DNA of 64,000 bases from Paraescarpia echinospica (lineage: Eukaryota; Annelida; Polychaeta; Sabellida; Siboglinidae). Below are positions 46,368 through 58,019 of this stretch, piece after piece; positions within the stretch are counted from its first letter, which is position 1; every line of letters begins with the position of its first letter. Where the stretch lies: NCBI GenBank assembly GCA_020002185.1, contig CM034534.1, positions 66,937,821 to 67,001,820 of the forward strand. Reading direction: 5' to 3'. The notes beneath the pieces are model-generated. The model did no database searches. It saw only the letters and a list, made by a program, of their open reading frames with translations, and was not told where the DNA came from. A program made the position numbers and the translations under genes.

Positions 46368-47450
46368 CTGGTGAGAGGGTGACACAATATGAGGGGTGGT
46401 ATCATAAGTCCAATTGTACAAATATTGTTAATGGCCCTGTAGTCTAAGGTGGGTGAAAGCACTGTAATGTATAGATTTTATACGCTATGTATTCATTGTA
46501 ATTTTTTTAAACATATTTATATACATGGTATATATTTATTTTAACAGATTTGCATTTTAAAGACACATACTGTTTCAGGTCACAACCCACTCCTAACAAT
46601 ATGTGGTGTTGAAGTCACGATTTGGAGCAAATCAGAATGGCTTCCTAAACCACAGCCAATACCCACTGGATCCCACTGGAGATTTGACCCGACATGTATT
46701 GTCCGGTTCTGAATGTCATAGTGGCGCCACCCATTGTGGCCACTGTGGCTATCAGAATTTGGCAGTGTGGTGGACGGTCTTGGTAACCATGTCACATCAG
46801 CTGAATTCAGCAGCTATTTGCTATTGATTTATTTTATTTGAAACATAGTAAGGACCAACCATCACCCATCCTTGCATGATGCTACACGTTTTCTGGGATT
46901 TCGCAAACCAACGAGATCACCTCTAATCAGCACAGGCAATGGAAATACTTTCACTTTTAATTCAGGTGAATATCTGCCCAATAGGTGGCATCACTGTTCA
47001 AAAATAGGCATTAAAAATAAATTTTAGAAATGTAAACTAGTTAAAATGTAAATCTGTTTACAGAATAATAAATACAAATAGGTTTTAAAAATTACAATAT
47101 ATGAATATTTAGGATCACCATAGTGCTTTTTACCCCATCGTAGAACAAGCAGGTCCATTAACAATATTTGTACAATTCGACATACATGACGTTACCAAAT
47201 TATTTACGATATCATATACACATTTTCTAAAACCGTAAATATTCTTACAAAAGAGGGCATCAAATGTGTTGATAGCATATCTTACAAACTTACTATTTCA
47301 AATACATTTGTACATTTTATCCAAATAGGAAGAATTTTTATAGGGGGAACTTCAGGTGGTGGATTGGTTTGAATTTGGTGCAGCAAACTTGCGAAAATAT
47401 AAGGATATTTGATCAAGATAAGTGATATTATTGAGTGTATAGCATAATTA
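46368..47450. other. A6-A7 intron, part before the LINE
   Basis: No gene is seen. It includes a CTCF-like word within a dispersed repeat at 46967-47035. Confidence 0.5.
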
Positions 47451-47909
47451 TAGATATATACTAAGCACTATTTTTTGTTAAAAGTTAGCTAGAGGGAGTA
47501 ATCTAGGGTAGATTAAAAGTAGGCGATTTGCAAGCGATAATTGGGGACGTTAATGTAATCGGAACGTTGTTTACAAAGTAGGTCACTGGCGAAGTTAACG
47601 TAACGTGAACGACAATAGAATATCGTTATTTGACATAATCGATGTAGTTAGATGAGTAATTAAAACTTGAAATAACAACCTTTTAAAGTGTACATTAGTA
47701 CACAGGAAACAGCCTTTGTAAAGACTACCTTGTATCTAAGCCTAACTTAAATACATTGTCATCGACATCGTAACTAGGTAAGGCACGGTGTGTCACTGTG
47801 TGTTAACAAATATAACTAACTATAACCTAAACAATCTGGTGTAAACTGTACACAGAAAAGTCTTTTCAAAGACTATATAAAACTATTTTGAACATAAATA
47901 AATTCTGAT

Positions 47910-48701
47910 ATGGCACCTTGCAAGCGGCAACTCAGGGCAAAACGACACTTAGTTTGCAACGACTGCCAGAGCTGGGTGGATTTTGCGTTGTCTGGCTGTC
48001 CAAAATCATGGGCAGAGACCAAAGATGACGGATTCACCTTTCGGTGTATGGGGTGTTTGAGGGTGGAATGTCTGATGAAGGAGGTGTGTAAGTTGACGGA
48101 TATAGTGAAGGATATGGAGGCGAGACTCAACATAGAAATAGATGGAGCAGAGAGGGATGACGCGGAGAGAGTTGAGAATTCTACAACACAGAAGGAGGAG
48201 AGTTGTGACACGGAGACTGAAGAAAGGAGACTGAGAGGAAGGAAGGTGACCGGTGTGAAGGAACAAGACATTGAGAAAACAGAGGGACGGAGGAAAAGTG
48301 TTCGGCAGAGGAAAAGAAAACGCGTCAGTGGGGATAAATCAACAGTTAGTCAGACTGTAGCGAACAAGGAGAGACGCGACAGCGATACAGGTTCAGCAAA
48401 AAACAGAAAACATGACAGGCGTGAAGGTGACAGGGGAGAAAGTGACCGTAGTGAAGGAGGTAGCCGGGGAAAAGAGACGGGAGAGGAGAGAAGAGAATGT
48501 GATGGGAGGAAAGATGAAGGGACAAAAGGAAGTGAGAGTAAATGTGCTAGAAGAAAAGATGACAGGAGGAAAGGGGACAAGGGAAAACGCGACAGGAAAG
48601 AAGGGAATGGAAGAGAATGTGACAGGAGAGAAGACGACAAGAGGAAAAGACAACAACCAGACATATGCAAACTGGAGCAGCTACTCCGAGGCAGTGATTG
48701 A
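47910..48701 (+). CDS. LINE ORF1, N-terminal part with Cys-rich finger
   Basis: An ORF of 263 codons. Residues 15-50 hold C-x2-C-x2-W ... C-x(9-13)-F-x-C-x2-C, a PHD-like zinc finger, as in CR1-type ORF1 proteins that bind nucleic acid. The rest is a charged E/K/R/D/G-rich tail, probably disordered. It ends at a TGA at 48699-48701, just where the esterase part opens in another frame. Start ATG at 47910 is the first in frame. Confidence 0.75.
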   Translation: MAPCKRQLRAKRHLVCNDCQSWVDFALSGCPKSWAETKDDGFTFRCMGCLRVECLMKEVCKLTDIVKDMEARLNIEIDGAERDDAERVENSTTQKEESCDTETEERRLRGRKVTGVKEQDIEKTEGRRKSVRQRKRKRVSGDKSTVSQTVANKERRDSDTGSAKNRKHDRREGDRGESDRSEGGSRGKETGEERRECDGRKDEGTKGSESKCARRKDDRRKGDKGKRDRKEGNGRECDRREDDKRKRQQPDICKLEQLLRGSD

Positions 48702-49144
48702 GGGGGCAAGGAGAAAAGATAGAGCATGTGACCGAAAGGGTAGAGAAAGTATTGGGGCATGGCAAGGGAGGGTCTATACCAGTACACATAGGGACAAACA
48801 ATGCAGACAAGGAGGGAACAACTGGGATAGTTCAGAAGTACAGACATCTAGTGAGGAAGCTAAAGAAGACAAGAGTGGAACAGGTTGTTCTCTCAGGAAT
48901 TTTGCCAGTAATGGGAGGAAGGGGGGCAAGATACAGAAACTGTAAGAGGATGGCGATCAACGCACTAGTTGAGCAGATGTGTGAAGAGGGCGTGGGATTC
49001 ATAGATTTATGGGGGTACTTTGTTGGGAGAGAAGATATGTACATGAGAGATGGCCTCCATCTAAGTGGAAAGGGGGCAGCAGTATTTTCAGAGAATCTGC
49101 TGCGATTTGTTGACAGTGGGACAGGTTGCATCTATTTAAACTAA
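48698..49144 (+). pseudogene. LINE ORF1, SGNH-esterase-like part
   Basis: A second frame, shifted by one base at 48,698, encodes an SGNH-hydrolase-like region: VHIGTNNAD near residue 32 (the GTND-type block), LSGILPV, and MRDGLHLSGKG (the catalytic D-x2-H block). The esterase is typical of CR1-group ORF1. There is no ATG at its beginning, so ORF1 was probably one ORF now broken by a frameshift. Confidence 0.75.
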
Positions 49145-49239
49145 ATTCGCAGGGGGGACACGCAGAGAAGCCTGAAACTGGAGGCATAGATAGACAGCAA
49201 AAATAATTCAGCAAAGAACAGTCTCGAAAACTGTTCTGA

Positions 49240-49702
49240 AGCTGGATATAAATGTGTTTGTTTAAATGCAAGGAGTATAGTAAACAAAAGAAATGAACTA
49301 AACATTATGGTAGAAGATATTGACCCTCACATAATAGGTATAACCGAATCATGGGCAACCACCGATATATCATATACCGAATTGGGACTGACAGGATATG
49401 TAATGTTTAGGAAAGATAGAATAGGAAGAAGGGGAGGTGGAGTTATTTTATATATTAAAGAATCTATCCAGGTTTATGAAATAAAATTAGACAGAGAAGC
49501 AGATTGCGAAGAAGCTGTTTGGTGTAACATAGTTACAGGAAACTCAACGTTAACGGTTGGATTAGTTTATCGAAGTCCAAACATAAGCAAAGAAAATGAA
49601 AAAATACAAAACGCTATAAGGGAAGTGAGCAAACGGGACTGTGTTATTATGGGGGATTTTAACCATGGGCATATAAAATGGAAATCTCTAGAGTATGGGT
49701 AG
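49240..49702 (+). pseudogene. LINE ORF2, endonuclease part
   Basis: An APE-type endonuclease: LNARSIVNKRNEL, IIGITESW (the ITE catalytic block), GGGVILYIKE, GLVYRSPN and DCVIMGDFNHGHIKW (the GDFN block). It ends at a premature TAG at 49700-49702; downstream to 50,140 the homologous region is broken by several stops. Confidence 0.82.
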
Positions 49703-50142
49703 TGAGGACCACAAGTTTTTAGTTTTAGTACAAGATAGTTTCCTTTCTCAGCATGTGCTAGAACCAACCAGGGGAGAGAATGTGTTAGACATAGTTTTGT
49801 CCTAACAGAATGAATTAGTTGACAATGTCAGGATATGTGAGCCACTGGGGAATAGTGATCACAACCAGATACATTTTACCATCAAAATAAAATCAGAAAG
49901 GAATAGTAAAAAGCAGTACAGGAGAAATTTCCAGAAAGGAAAATATAAGGACATAAGGATATATTTAGCAAAGATAGACTGGAATAACACACTGAAGAAT
50001 AAGACAGCAACAGAATGCTGGAATATCTTAGAGTGAAATTGAATGCATCATCATCAAATTTGTTCCCTTAAAAAAACACGGGAAACGGTCCAAAAAGAAA
50101 CACTTATCGAAAGAAGCCATTAGAAAAATTAAGTATAAACAA

Positions 50143-52008
50143 ATGATGTGGAAGTCATATAGACGTACTAGAAATGACGAAGACTACAACATTTATAAAG
50201 AAGCACTAAACCAAGCTACATCTGAAATTAGAAATTCAAAGAGAAGCTATGAACATAAATTAGCTTGTAATATAAAACATGACAGCAAGAGTTTTTATGC
50301 GTATGTTCGAAGCAAACAGAAAGTTCAGGATAAGGTCGGTCCTCTAGAAGATAGTGCTGGAAATATAATATCAGAAGGATTCTTAATGGCAGAAGACCTG
50401 AATGAGTATTTTAGTTCTGTGTTAATTACCAGAGAAGACACTAGTTCACTGCCAGTACCAGAGGCTAAGTTCAAGGGGGCAGAATCAGACTATTTAAGAG
50501 AGTTAATTGTAACCCCAGAAATGGTAGCAAGAAAATTAGGGCTATGAAGGATAATAAATCACCTGGAGTGGATGGTATTCCACCCAAACTACTATTGGAA
50601 ATTGTAGAACAAATTAGCATACCGCTTGCAACAGTTTTCAACTTGTCATTAGAAGAGGGAGTGGTTCCTTTAGAATGGAAAGAAGCAAACATTATACCGT
50701 TATTTAAAAAAGGTTCGAGAAACAAGTCAAATAATTATAGACCAGTTAGTTTAACATCGGTGATTTGTAAATTATTAGAAAAATTAAAGATCACATGGTG
50801 GATTTTCTAGTTAAACATTACTTGATAAACCCATCTCAACACGGGTTTCTGAAAGCGAAGTCATGCTTAACAACTATGTTGTTTTTTGGAAGATATCACT
50901 AAGTGGGTAGATGATGTATCACCAGTAGATATCATCTACTTAGATTTTCAAAAAGCTTTCGACAAATGCCACATCAAAGATTACTGCTTAAACTAAAGGC
51001 CCATGGCATAGGAAATGGTATAATTAACTGGATAGAAAATTGGCTGATTGACAGAAGACAATGGGTAGTTGTTGATGGGGAGGCTTCAAACTGGAAATCA
51101 GTTTTGAGTGGGGTTCCACAGGGATCAGTACTGGGACCTATATTATTCTTAATATATATAAACGATTTGGATGATGATATAGCTAGCAACGTGTTGAAAT
51201 TTGCAGATGATACAAAAGTGTTTAGAAGGATTAAAAGTGATGGAGATAGACAGCATTTACAAGATGATCTTGACAGGTTGATCAAATGGTCTGAAAAGTG
51301 GCAAATGTTGTTCAATTTTGGGAAATGTAAATGCCTTCATACAGGACATGGGAACGAATATGTAGAATATACAATGGGGGGAACTGTACTAAGTACTACT
51401 GTAAAAGAAAAAGACTTAGGGCTGACAATTAGTGCTGACATGAAGGTTTCAGAGCAGTGTGGAATTGCAGCTTCAAAGGGAAATCAAATCCTTGGATTGA
51501 TTAGGCGAAATATAGCATATAAAAAAAAGAACTAATAATACCGCTGTACAAAACAATAGTTACGCCTCATTTAGAATATTGTATACAAGCGTGGAGGCCA
51601 TACCGCAAGAAGGACATAGATATGCTAGAAAGAGTACAGAGGAGAGCGACTAAAATGATACCAAAACTGAGGGATCTTAGTTATGAAAAACGCCTAAAAG
51701 AATGTGGTTTAACAACACTAGAGACCAGGAGATTGAGAGGAGATCAGATAGAAGTGTTTAAAATATTGAATGGTTATGAAAATATTGATAGAAATATGTT
51801 TTTTTCAGTTAAGAAAGATAGAAAGACTAGAGGACATGAAGTAACATTAGTAAAGGAGCAGTGTAGATTAGACGTAAGAAAGTTCTCATTTTCACAAAGG
51901 ACTGTGAATGAATGGAACATATTATTTGATGATTGTGTGGGTGCTAGTAGTGTGAATATGTTTAAAAATAAAATCGACACACACCTCAGAAGGGCTGGAT
52001 ATATGTAG
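50143..52008 (+). pseudogene. LINE ORF2, reverse transcriptase part (frame-broken)
   Basis: The region is spread over at least four frames. 50143-50547: linker; 50544-50810: NKSPGVDGIPPKLL, EWKEANIIPLFKKG and NYRPVSLTSV; 50966-51535: GVPQGSVLGPILFLIYINDL and LKFADDTKVF (catalytic FADD); 51622-52008: CR1-type C-terminus, QRRATKMIPKLRDLSYEKRL. The frame is lost near 50,545, 50,800-50,960 and 51,535. Confidence 0.85.
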
Positions 52009-52109
52009 ATAAAAGGGTTGGACTCTCGATAAGCCAAAGGGCTTCCTTGTCCACCTGCCATCTAGAGTTAATTCTCTGGATGGCAATCTTGTTAAATCTT
52101 ACTAAATAG

Positions 52110-52561
52110 TCTTTTTTTCCAGCATTATCAAAGTAACGTGTCATAATGATATATCTTTCAGAAGAAAACAGTCACCATATTCATGCCCTAATTGACATTC
52201 ACCCCCCTTTATAGTAGCATCTTGCACTCTGACAGTGATCTCCAGTGCCAACCTTCACTGCTGAATCCATCATTGCAATTAAATTTCTACCAATGTCACA
52301 CAAGATTAACAACTCAATGATGAAAAATATCGAACAGCCCATCTAAATCATCAGACTTTACAGCGTTCTGGTATCCTGTGGCTCATACGTGAGATGCATG
52401 AATCGCTTGCCAGTCACGTCTGCTGCAATGGCTGTACTCAGGAACCCCAGAACTTGGGTGTACACCCCTGTACGTTTATTGGGGCGCAAAATTTTGCATG
52501 TTTCCGAGTCAAATATTTGTTAAGCGAACTGTACGCTGGACAGACGGAATACAGTAATTAC
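52110..52561. other. A6-A7 intron, part after the LINE
   Basis: No gene or array recognised. Confidence 0.5.
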
Positions 52562-52651
52562 CTTGACACCAGTCTCTAGTGGTTCTGACTCGAGAGGGCA
52601 CTTCACGCTCTTGCAATGTTCTTTGAAACAACTGTGAACACGGCAGAGGAT
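52562..52651 (-). CDS. Exon A6: small Cys-rich link
   Basis: A 90-nt, phase 0 exon missing from any long ORF because it is so short. It encodes ILCRVHSCFKEHCKSVKCPL and a charged tail. The C-x-V-x2-C-x4-C-x4-C spacing matches exon B6 (93 nt). The acceptor is ATTTCAG and the donor GTAATT. It is separated from A7 by a 6.2-kb intron holding a LINE. Confidence 0.85.
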
Positions 52652-53306
52652 CTGAAATATGTCCAATCAATAAATATTCATGAGCTGCTGCATAATATAT
52701 AACAGCAAAAAAACACCCACCACCAGATGCCGTTACATACAAAGAAAATTGTCCCCAACTGATGGAAGTCCTCAGATCAATCACAGAATACATCTAATAA
52801 TGTTATGAACAATCGATTTACGTTAACATATATCATTATCTCCATATATCTCCACACCTGCATACATTCGCTAGCTTGATCATAGTTAGATTCTACCAGT
52901 TGTCATACATAAGTATGCAACTTGTAAAATCATAAACTTATTATTATACAACATTATGAAGAAAATATTGTAATTGTTTACATATATTGGGAAGCTGGTT
53001 TGTGTGATAGCTAATGTTAGTTTATAATTTGAATAAAAGTGTGCCAGATGTCAACCATTGTTCCCTCTATAATGATATTGTCACATCTAGAAATGTATAA
53101 ATAATAATGACTTCACAAATCCTATTACCAATACTAATGTTGGTAATAGTATTAATGTTAAATAATGATTAGTAAGCATATTAAAGGCTTACATAAAATG
53201 TTTGTTTTGTAGTAATACATTTGTTATTATCTTAATAATAGTAATACTATGTTTACTACAACACCTAAATCTTTGTACATGTTATAATGTAAAATCATGA
53301 CCGTAC
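52652..53306. other. A5-A6 intron
   Basis: AT-rich intron; no gene or array. Words like aatactaatgttggtaatag are locally repetitive near 53140. Confidence 0.55.
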
Positions 53307-53575
53307 CTTTTCCACATTGGAGGCGTTCGACAATAAATCAGATCCCGTCAAAGTCACATTGACAACAGTGCTTTCCATGACACTGTTAAATGTGTCTGTT
53401 TTAAGGACAACTCCGTCAATAACCCAGTCGACATCATACAATGCATCTGATCGGTTGATCGCCTTGAAGCTACACTCAAGATCGAAACCACTGTACCCCT
53501 GCTGGGCAGTCTCATTGTCAAAGTGTTTGACAACAACAATCGATGGCACTTCTGGTAGCAGTGGATATGCAGCGC
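53307..53575 (-). CDS. Exon A5: beta-sandwich exon following LamG
   Basis: A 269-nt exon, phase 1 to 0. It encodes PSIVVVKHFDNE, then FDLECSFKAINRSDALYDVD, a W-x-IDG-VV strand and TVVNVTLTGSDLLSNAS. The F-x-C-x-F, Y-V-W and DG landmarks match exon B5 and resemble the segment preceding the vWD part of VWDE-like proteins. I cannot name the fold with certainty. Its first ~60 nt recur, altered, at 62853-62916. Confidence 0.88.
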
Positions 53576-53935
53576 CTGCAAAAAATGCACCTTTGTAAGT
53601 TACAATTTTATATATGTTGCCTTTGTTAAATTTATTTCAATAACAGTCTATGTGGTAGTTTGTTCTTGGCCAGTTGTTAACATAGAATTAACAAATATCT
53701 GTTTAACAACAAGTAATCAGTAACGACTATGACGTGGTTGGTGTAAAGAAAGGATTAAGTATATGTCTACGGTGTAATGATAGTCAAAAGACAATACAGA
53801 CAGTTGTAAGTGGCGCGCTACCAGTTACCAAGTGTTCCTTTACTTTTGATGTCATGAGTAATCTTGTGGTGATTGATATGTAAAATATTAAAATGTCAAC
53901 ATCTATACACAGGTCTACAAAATTCCTTCAAATAA
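53516..53935. repeat. Source copy of a segmental duplication (A5 start plus intron)
   Basis: The segment holds the first 60 bases of A5 and ~360 bases of the A4-A5 intron. Its diverged copy is at 62853-63280. Shared words include gtttgacaacaacaatcga, tgttcttggccagttg, ttcctttacttttgat and aatattaaaatgtcaac. Confidence 0.85.
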
Positions 53936-54251
53936 CAAATTTTTTCTTGATAAGACAACAATATATTTCAGAATTGACTACATACTTTAATCGTTACATG
54001 GGCTACCATACAACTATAACAAAGGATAAGCTCATTCATCCCCTCAGCAAAACAAATGAACGACAGTGACAAAGTATATAAATTATATATAGAAACACAT
54101 GATAAATACAGATGCTCAACTGCAAAATATAACAACTATGAGTAAACAACCAGCAAAATAATACATCTGTAAAGAAAACTGATAGTGAGACGGGAGACTC
54201 CTATTTAAGACCAAAAGTGGTCGCTATCGTATGTGAATAAAGGTCTCTTAC
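53936..54251. other. A4-A5 intron, remaining part
   Basis: AT-rich intron, nothing recognised. Confidence 0.5.
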
Positions 54252-54893
54252 CAGGTAGATCGACACCAACACCAGTTGGACAGTCGATGCCTTCGTGAAT
54301 CTGCACTGGGGTGAGGGGGCGATCAAACACTTGGATACAGGAGATCCTTCCACTGAAGTAGTTCTTCTTATCAGGGTCTGTGCCAACCCACACATTTCCG
54401 GCTGTATTCAGCTTGAACACATCATTCACCGTTAGGTCACTTTTAAGCTTTTCATCAACGTACAACATCATTTTTCCAATGTTGCTGTTGTAAACGGCAG
54501 CGACGTAGTACCACTGGTTCATTGTACCGAGGTCAAAGGTGACTTTCTCAGACCTTTTGCCATCACGACTGACGGCTATGAAGGTCAGCACCTTGCCTTC
54601 CAAAGTGAGACTGCAGCCTCCATTTGAGTACATCAGCACAGTGCCACCTGGTGTCTCGGGATAGACGTGCATTAATACCGCCAGTGAGTGGAGGGTGTCG
54701 AGAGATCCGGTGTTGTTGATTAGAATGTAGCTGTCTTTTGATTGGCCGCTGAAGCTTGTGGCCTTGGCATAGTTGCCCTTCGGTCCGTGGAACTTGGGAT
54801 CAACATTGAATGCTTCACCAATGTTCTTGTGCCCAGACAGGTCAATGGCGCCAGTGCAGCCATCCAGGGCAAATACACCAGGACCCTTCTGAC
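54252..54893 (-). CDS. Exon A4: LamG-like (concanavalin A fold) domain
   Basis: A 642-nt exon, phase 1 to 1, codes for about 213 residues. Landmarks are ATSFSGQSKDSYILI near residue 45, SLAVLMHVYPE, NQWYYVAAVYNSNIGKMMLY, LNTAGNVWVG and FSGRISCIQVFDRPLTPVQI. The W-YYVAAVY and GRISCIQVFDRPLT motifs are typical of Laminin_G_3-type jelly-roll domains that bind glycans or protein ligands. Exon B4 has exactly the same length. The intron towards A5 is the source of a segmental copy at 62.85-63.28 kb. Confidence 0.95.
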
Positions 54894-55131
54894 CTAGCAA
54901 TAATAATAAGCATTTATTTCAGGTACATAACTATGTACATTAATTCCATCGTAAAGTAAATTAAACACGACTACAAAATATTACGCAATGCATCTATCCA
55001 TGTTCTGTGCAATGCAGAGGTGGTATATACATAATTGTTAAGAGTGTAATGTATAATTAAATTAGTAGAAGTTGGTAATCTACTAAACACATTTTCTAAG
55101 ACGAGTATTGCCACTGTCAACACCCGCCGTG

Positions 55132-55318
55132 GCAAGCATCAGACTTGCACTGCATCTCATCAGCAGGTCAAGCATCAGACTTGCCCTGCATCTCATCAGC
55201 AGGTCAAACATCAGACTTGCACTGCATCTCATCAACAGGTCAAGCATCAGACTTGCACTGCATCTCATCAGCAGGTCAAGCATCAGACTTGCACTGCATC
55301 TCATCAGCAGGTCAGGCA
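55132..55318. repeat. 36-bp repeat, five copies
   Basis: Five units of 36 bp (catcagacttgcactgcatc + tcatcagcaggtcaag). It lies in the A3-A4 intron. The length is a multiple of three, so both strands show short ORFs. Confidence 0.93.
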
Positions 55319-55329
55319 GAATTCTGAAT

Positions 55330-56047
55330 TAATTATTATACAATGCAATGAAATGTTGCAAAGAAAACTGTTTATATTTAACCCATAAAGAACACAGATA
55401 CACATTGCTACAGTAACAGGGGAACAACTTATTTTTCACTCGCTCACTAGATAGTTTAGTAGGTGACACACCGAGGTAATTTATATACACATCAAACAAC
55501 AACGGGGACAGCATACCACCCTGTCTTACACCATTGTTGACAGAACAGAAGTTAGAGAATACTGAACCCCATCTTACACACAATGACTGACTGCAATACC
55601 ACTGACATTACATCAATAACAACGTCAGGTCAATATCCTGCTGAACTATCAGTAGACGATGAAGGATTGCATAAACAACAACAAATGTGTTATTCCTACT
55701 GTGAAGATTTTCTGCAGCTAAAGCAAGAAATCTGTCACAACATAAAAATATATAATATCTAGGTATGGGTTAAAATATATAGAAATAAAACATATACTAT
55801 AATGTACATTTATAAACAAACACGGACACATATTAACATGTATAAACAAACACGGACACATATGTAACAAGACATAACGATATTGTGACTCCATATGTAG
55901 GTGGACAAGAAAGCCTGTGGCTTATCAAGAGAACGCACATGTACAGGCACACATGTACACACTGACACGTAAACATGAATGTACATGTGTGCATATGTGT
56001 AGATGCATGTGGCATGTGTATTTTGACTCAAGTTAGAATGAACCTAC
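55330..56047. other. A3-A4 intron, remaining part
   Basis: A short minus-strand piece at 55445-55575 reads VNNGVRQGGMLSPLLFDVYI, which resembles the RQG-x2-LSPxLF-x-IY block of a reverse transcriptase. It is probably a small non-LTR fragment (a different lineage from the 50-kb LINE). The tract near 55820-55860 has two copies of aacatgtataaacaaacacggacaca-like words. Confidence 0.5.
55440..55580 (-). pseudogene. Reverse transcriptase fragment
   Basis: The minus-strand reading frame shows GVRQGGMLSPLLFDVYINYL followed by a decayed tail. This is the RT motif 4 region (RQG-x2-LSP-x-LF-x-xY). No other RT motifs are present, so it is a truncated copy only. Confidence 0.65.
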
Positions 56048-56159
56048 TTCCTACGACTGTCCACTTGTCCTTGCTGACTGCCATACACGCCAGACGGGTG
56101 TCATTTGTGTTATGATCATTGACAGCATAACACGTTCCATCAATCAGACACGTCCCGTC
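56048..56159 (-). CDS. Exon A3: Cys-rich IDG-CY motif
   Basis: This 112-nt exon runs from phase 0 to phase 1. It encodes DGTCLIDGTCYAVNDHN, then CMAVSKDKW. The pattern C-[VL]-I-D-x2-CY-x(9-13)-C-x6-W recurs in exons B3 and C3 and is familiar from invertebrate VWDE-like proteins, where it lies between a TIG-like domain and the next module. The acceptor is TTGCAG and the donor GTAGGT. Confidence 0.9.
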
Positions 56160-56165
56160 CTGCAA

Positions 56166-56590
56166 TGCAATGTACAACACCATGTACAACAACATGTACA
56201 ACACCATGTACAACAACATGTACAACAACATGTACGACACCATGTACAACACCATGTACAACAATATATACACCATGTACAACAACATGTACAACATCAT
56301 GTACAACACAATGTACAACACAATGTACAACAATATATACACCATGTACAACAACATGTACAACACAATGTACAACACCATGTACAACACAATGTACAAC
56401 ACCATGTACAACAATGTGTACAACACCATGTACAACATAATGCACAACATGTACAACACCATGTACAACACACACAACTCAATGTACACCACAATGTACA
56501 ACATAATGTACAATATCATGTACAACACCATGCACAGCATCAGGTACACCACAAAATACAATGTCATGCACAATACCATGTACAACAAAA
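56166..56590. repeat. 12-bp minisatellite (gtacaacaccat)
   Basis: Units of gtacaacaccat, gtacaacaacat and gtacaacacaat, about 34 copies with interruptions. It starts about five bases from the acceptor of A3 and takes up the first third of the A2-A3 intron. All frames in it are artefacts. Confidence 0.93.
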
Positions 56591-56625
56591 TTTCCAAAAA
56601 AATACAACACCACAGCTCTAGAGGA

Positions 56626-57432
56626 CCATGCACCACTGCCACACCATGCACCACTGCCACACCACGCACCATTGCCACACCACGCACCACAGCCACATCA
56701 CGCACCACTGCCACACCATGCACCACTGCCACACCATGCACCACCGCCACACCATGCACCACCGCCACACCATGCACCACCGCCACACCATGCACCACCG
56801 CCACACCATGCACCACTGCCACACCATGCTCAACCGCCACACCATGCACCACAGCCACACCACGCACCACTGCCACACCATGCACCGCTGCCACACCATG
56901 CACCACAGCCACACCATGCACCACTGCCACACCACGCTCCACCGCCACACCATGCACCACTGCCACACCATGCTCAACCACCACACCATGCTCAACCACC
57001 ACACCATGCTCCACCGCCACATCTCGCACCACAGCCACACCATGCTCAACCACCACACCATGCTCAACCACCACACCATGCTCCACCGCCACACCATGCT
57101 CCACTGCCACACCATGCTCCACTGCCCCACCATGCTCCACTGCCACACCATGCTCAACCACCACACCATGCTCCACCACCACACCATGCTCCACCGCCCC
57201 ACCATGCTTCACAGCCACACCATGCTCCACTGCCACACCATGCTCCATAGCCACACCATGCACCGCTGCCACACCATGCACCATTACAACACCATGCACC
57301 ACTGCCATACCATGCACCATTGCCATATCATGCACCACTGCCACACCATGCACTAATGCCATACCATGCACCACTGCCATACCATGCACTACTATGCACC
57401 ATGTAGCACCATGCACTACAGTAACACCATGA
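56626..57432. repeat. 18-bp minisatellite (ccacaccatgcaccactg)
   Basis: About 44 units of 18 bp. It fills the rest of the A2-A3 intron and ends about 12 bases from the A2 donor. Half-units (caccatg) are also shared with the neighbouring 12-bp array, so the two may have a common origin. His/Thr/Pro-rich ORFs here are artefacts. Confidence 0.93.
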
Positions 57433-57444
57433 TGACATCCTCAC

Positions 57445-57666
57445 CTTTGGTTTACATTTACGATCATTGCCAAAACTGCAGGTGAGGCACGTGTCATCAA
57501 AGTTGAGCAGTGTCACCCTGGCTGACCACAGCACACCTGTGTTCTTCACACGTATGACATAGCTGCCCCTGGGATCAGGCAGAGTGCACATCATCTGATT
57601 GGTTCCCATGTACAGTGCTTTAACAGTCATTGTTGTACCCAACACCTTCCAAGACGTGAAGCTCAG
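57445..57666 (-). CDS. Exon A2: second half of IPT/TIG-like domain
   Basis: The exon is 222 nt, phase 0 to 0, with acceptor TTTTTCAG and donor GTGAGG. It encodes LSFTSWKV, then MMCTLPDPRGSYVIRVKNTG, and ends in a C-x2-C cluster (CLTCSFGNDRKC). Exon B2 is also 222 nt, with the same C-x-LP, SY-I and C-x2-C landmarks. The intron on its 3' side is almost wholly minisatellite. Confidence 0.9.
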
Positions 57667-58015
57667 CTGAAAAACAAAGATTGTGCACGTGTATATACCA
57701 ATATGGAGACTGTGGTCAGAAATATAACAATGATGTGATCAGATACAAAGCCTGTATCACTGTAGACTAGACACACATGGCACTCAGGCCCTTAGCCAGA
57801 GACTCGTTGGCCTGTTATTGGAATGGGTTTTTAGAAAATCGCAACAGATTTTTCTTTTTTAAATAACAGGTCTTTTGGTCTTTGGATAGTGGGATTTTTA
57901 TTTTTCAGATACCATAATCTTGTGAGGTTTTATTTTCTGAATAACTAGGTCAAAACAGTGTTTGCCTTGTCATAAAATGGGCCTTGTACTAAGTGTGAAA
58001 GTTTGAAGTTGAGTA
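57667..58015. other. A1-A2 intron, part next to A2
   Basis: No gene is seen. Confidence 0.5.
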
Positions 58016-58019
58016 TTTT

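Larger units (their letters stand above)
47500..52110 (+). mobile_element. CR1-like non-LTR retrotransposon (LINE), decayed
   Basis: A plus-strand LINE, antisense to the host gene, occupies the A6-A7 intron. It has an ORF1 with a Cys-rich finger and an SGNH-esterase-like part, an APE-type endonuclease and a reverse transcriptase with the FADD box. The esterase-type ORF1 and the C-terminal QRRATKMI ... RRLRGDQIEVF segment are characteristic of the CR1/L2 group. Several frame changes make it inactive. The 5' edge is uncertain (47.4-47.9 kb); the 3' end is near 52,110, after a ~100-base untranslated tail. I found no clear target-site duplication. Confidence 0.88.

Noticed and set aside
48006..48847. 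Minus-strand and other-frame ORFs overlapping LINE ORF1
   Set aside because: They are shadows of the charged, purine-rich ORF1 tail; no domain is seen in them.
56028..57432. Long His-, Thr- or Val-rich ORFs on both strands
   Set aside because: The 12- and 18-bp arrays fill the A2-A3 intron and are open in nearly all frames. Only the 112-nt A3 exon at one end is real.
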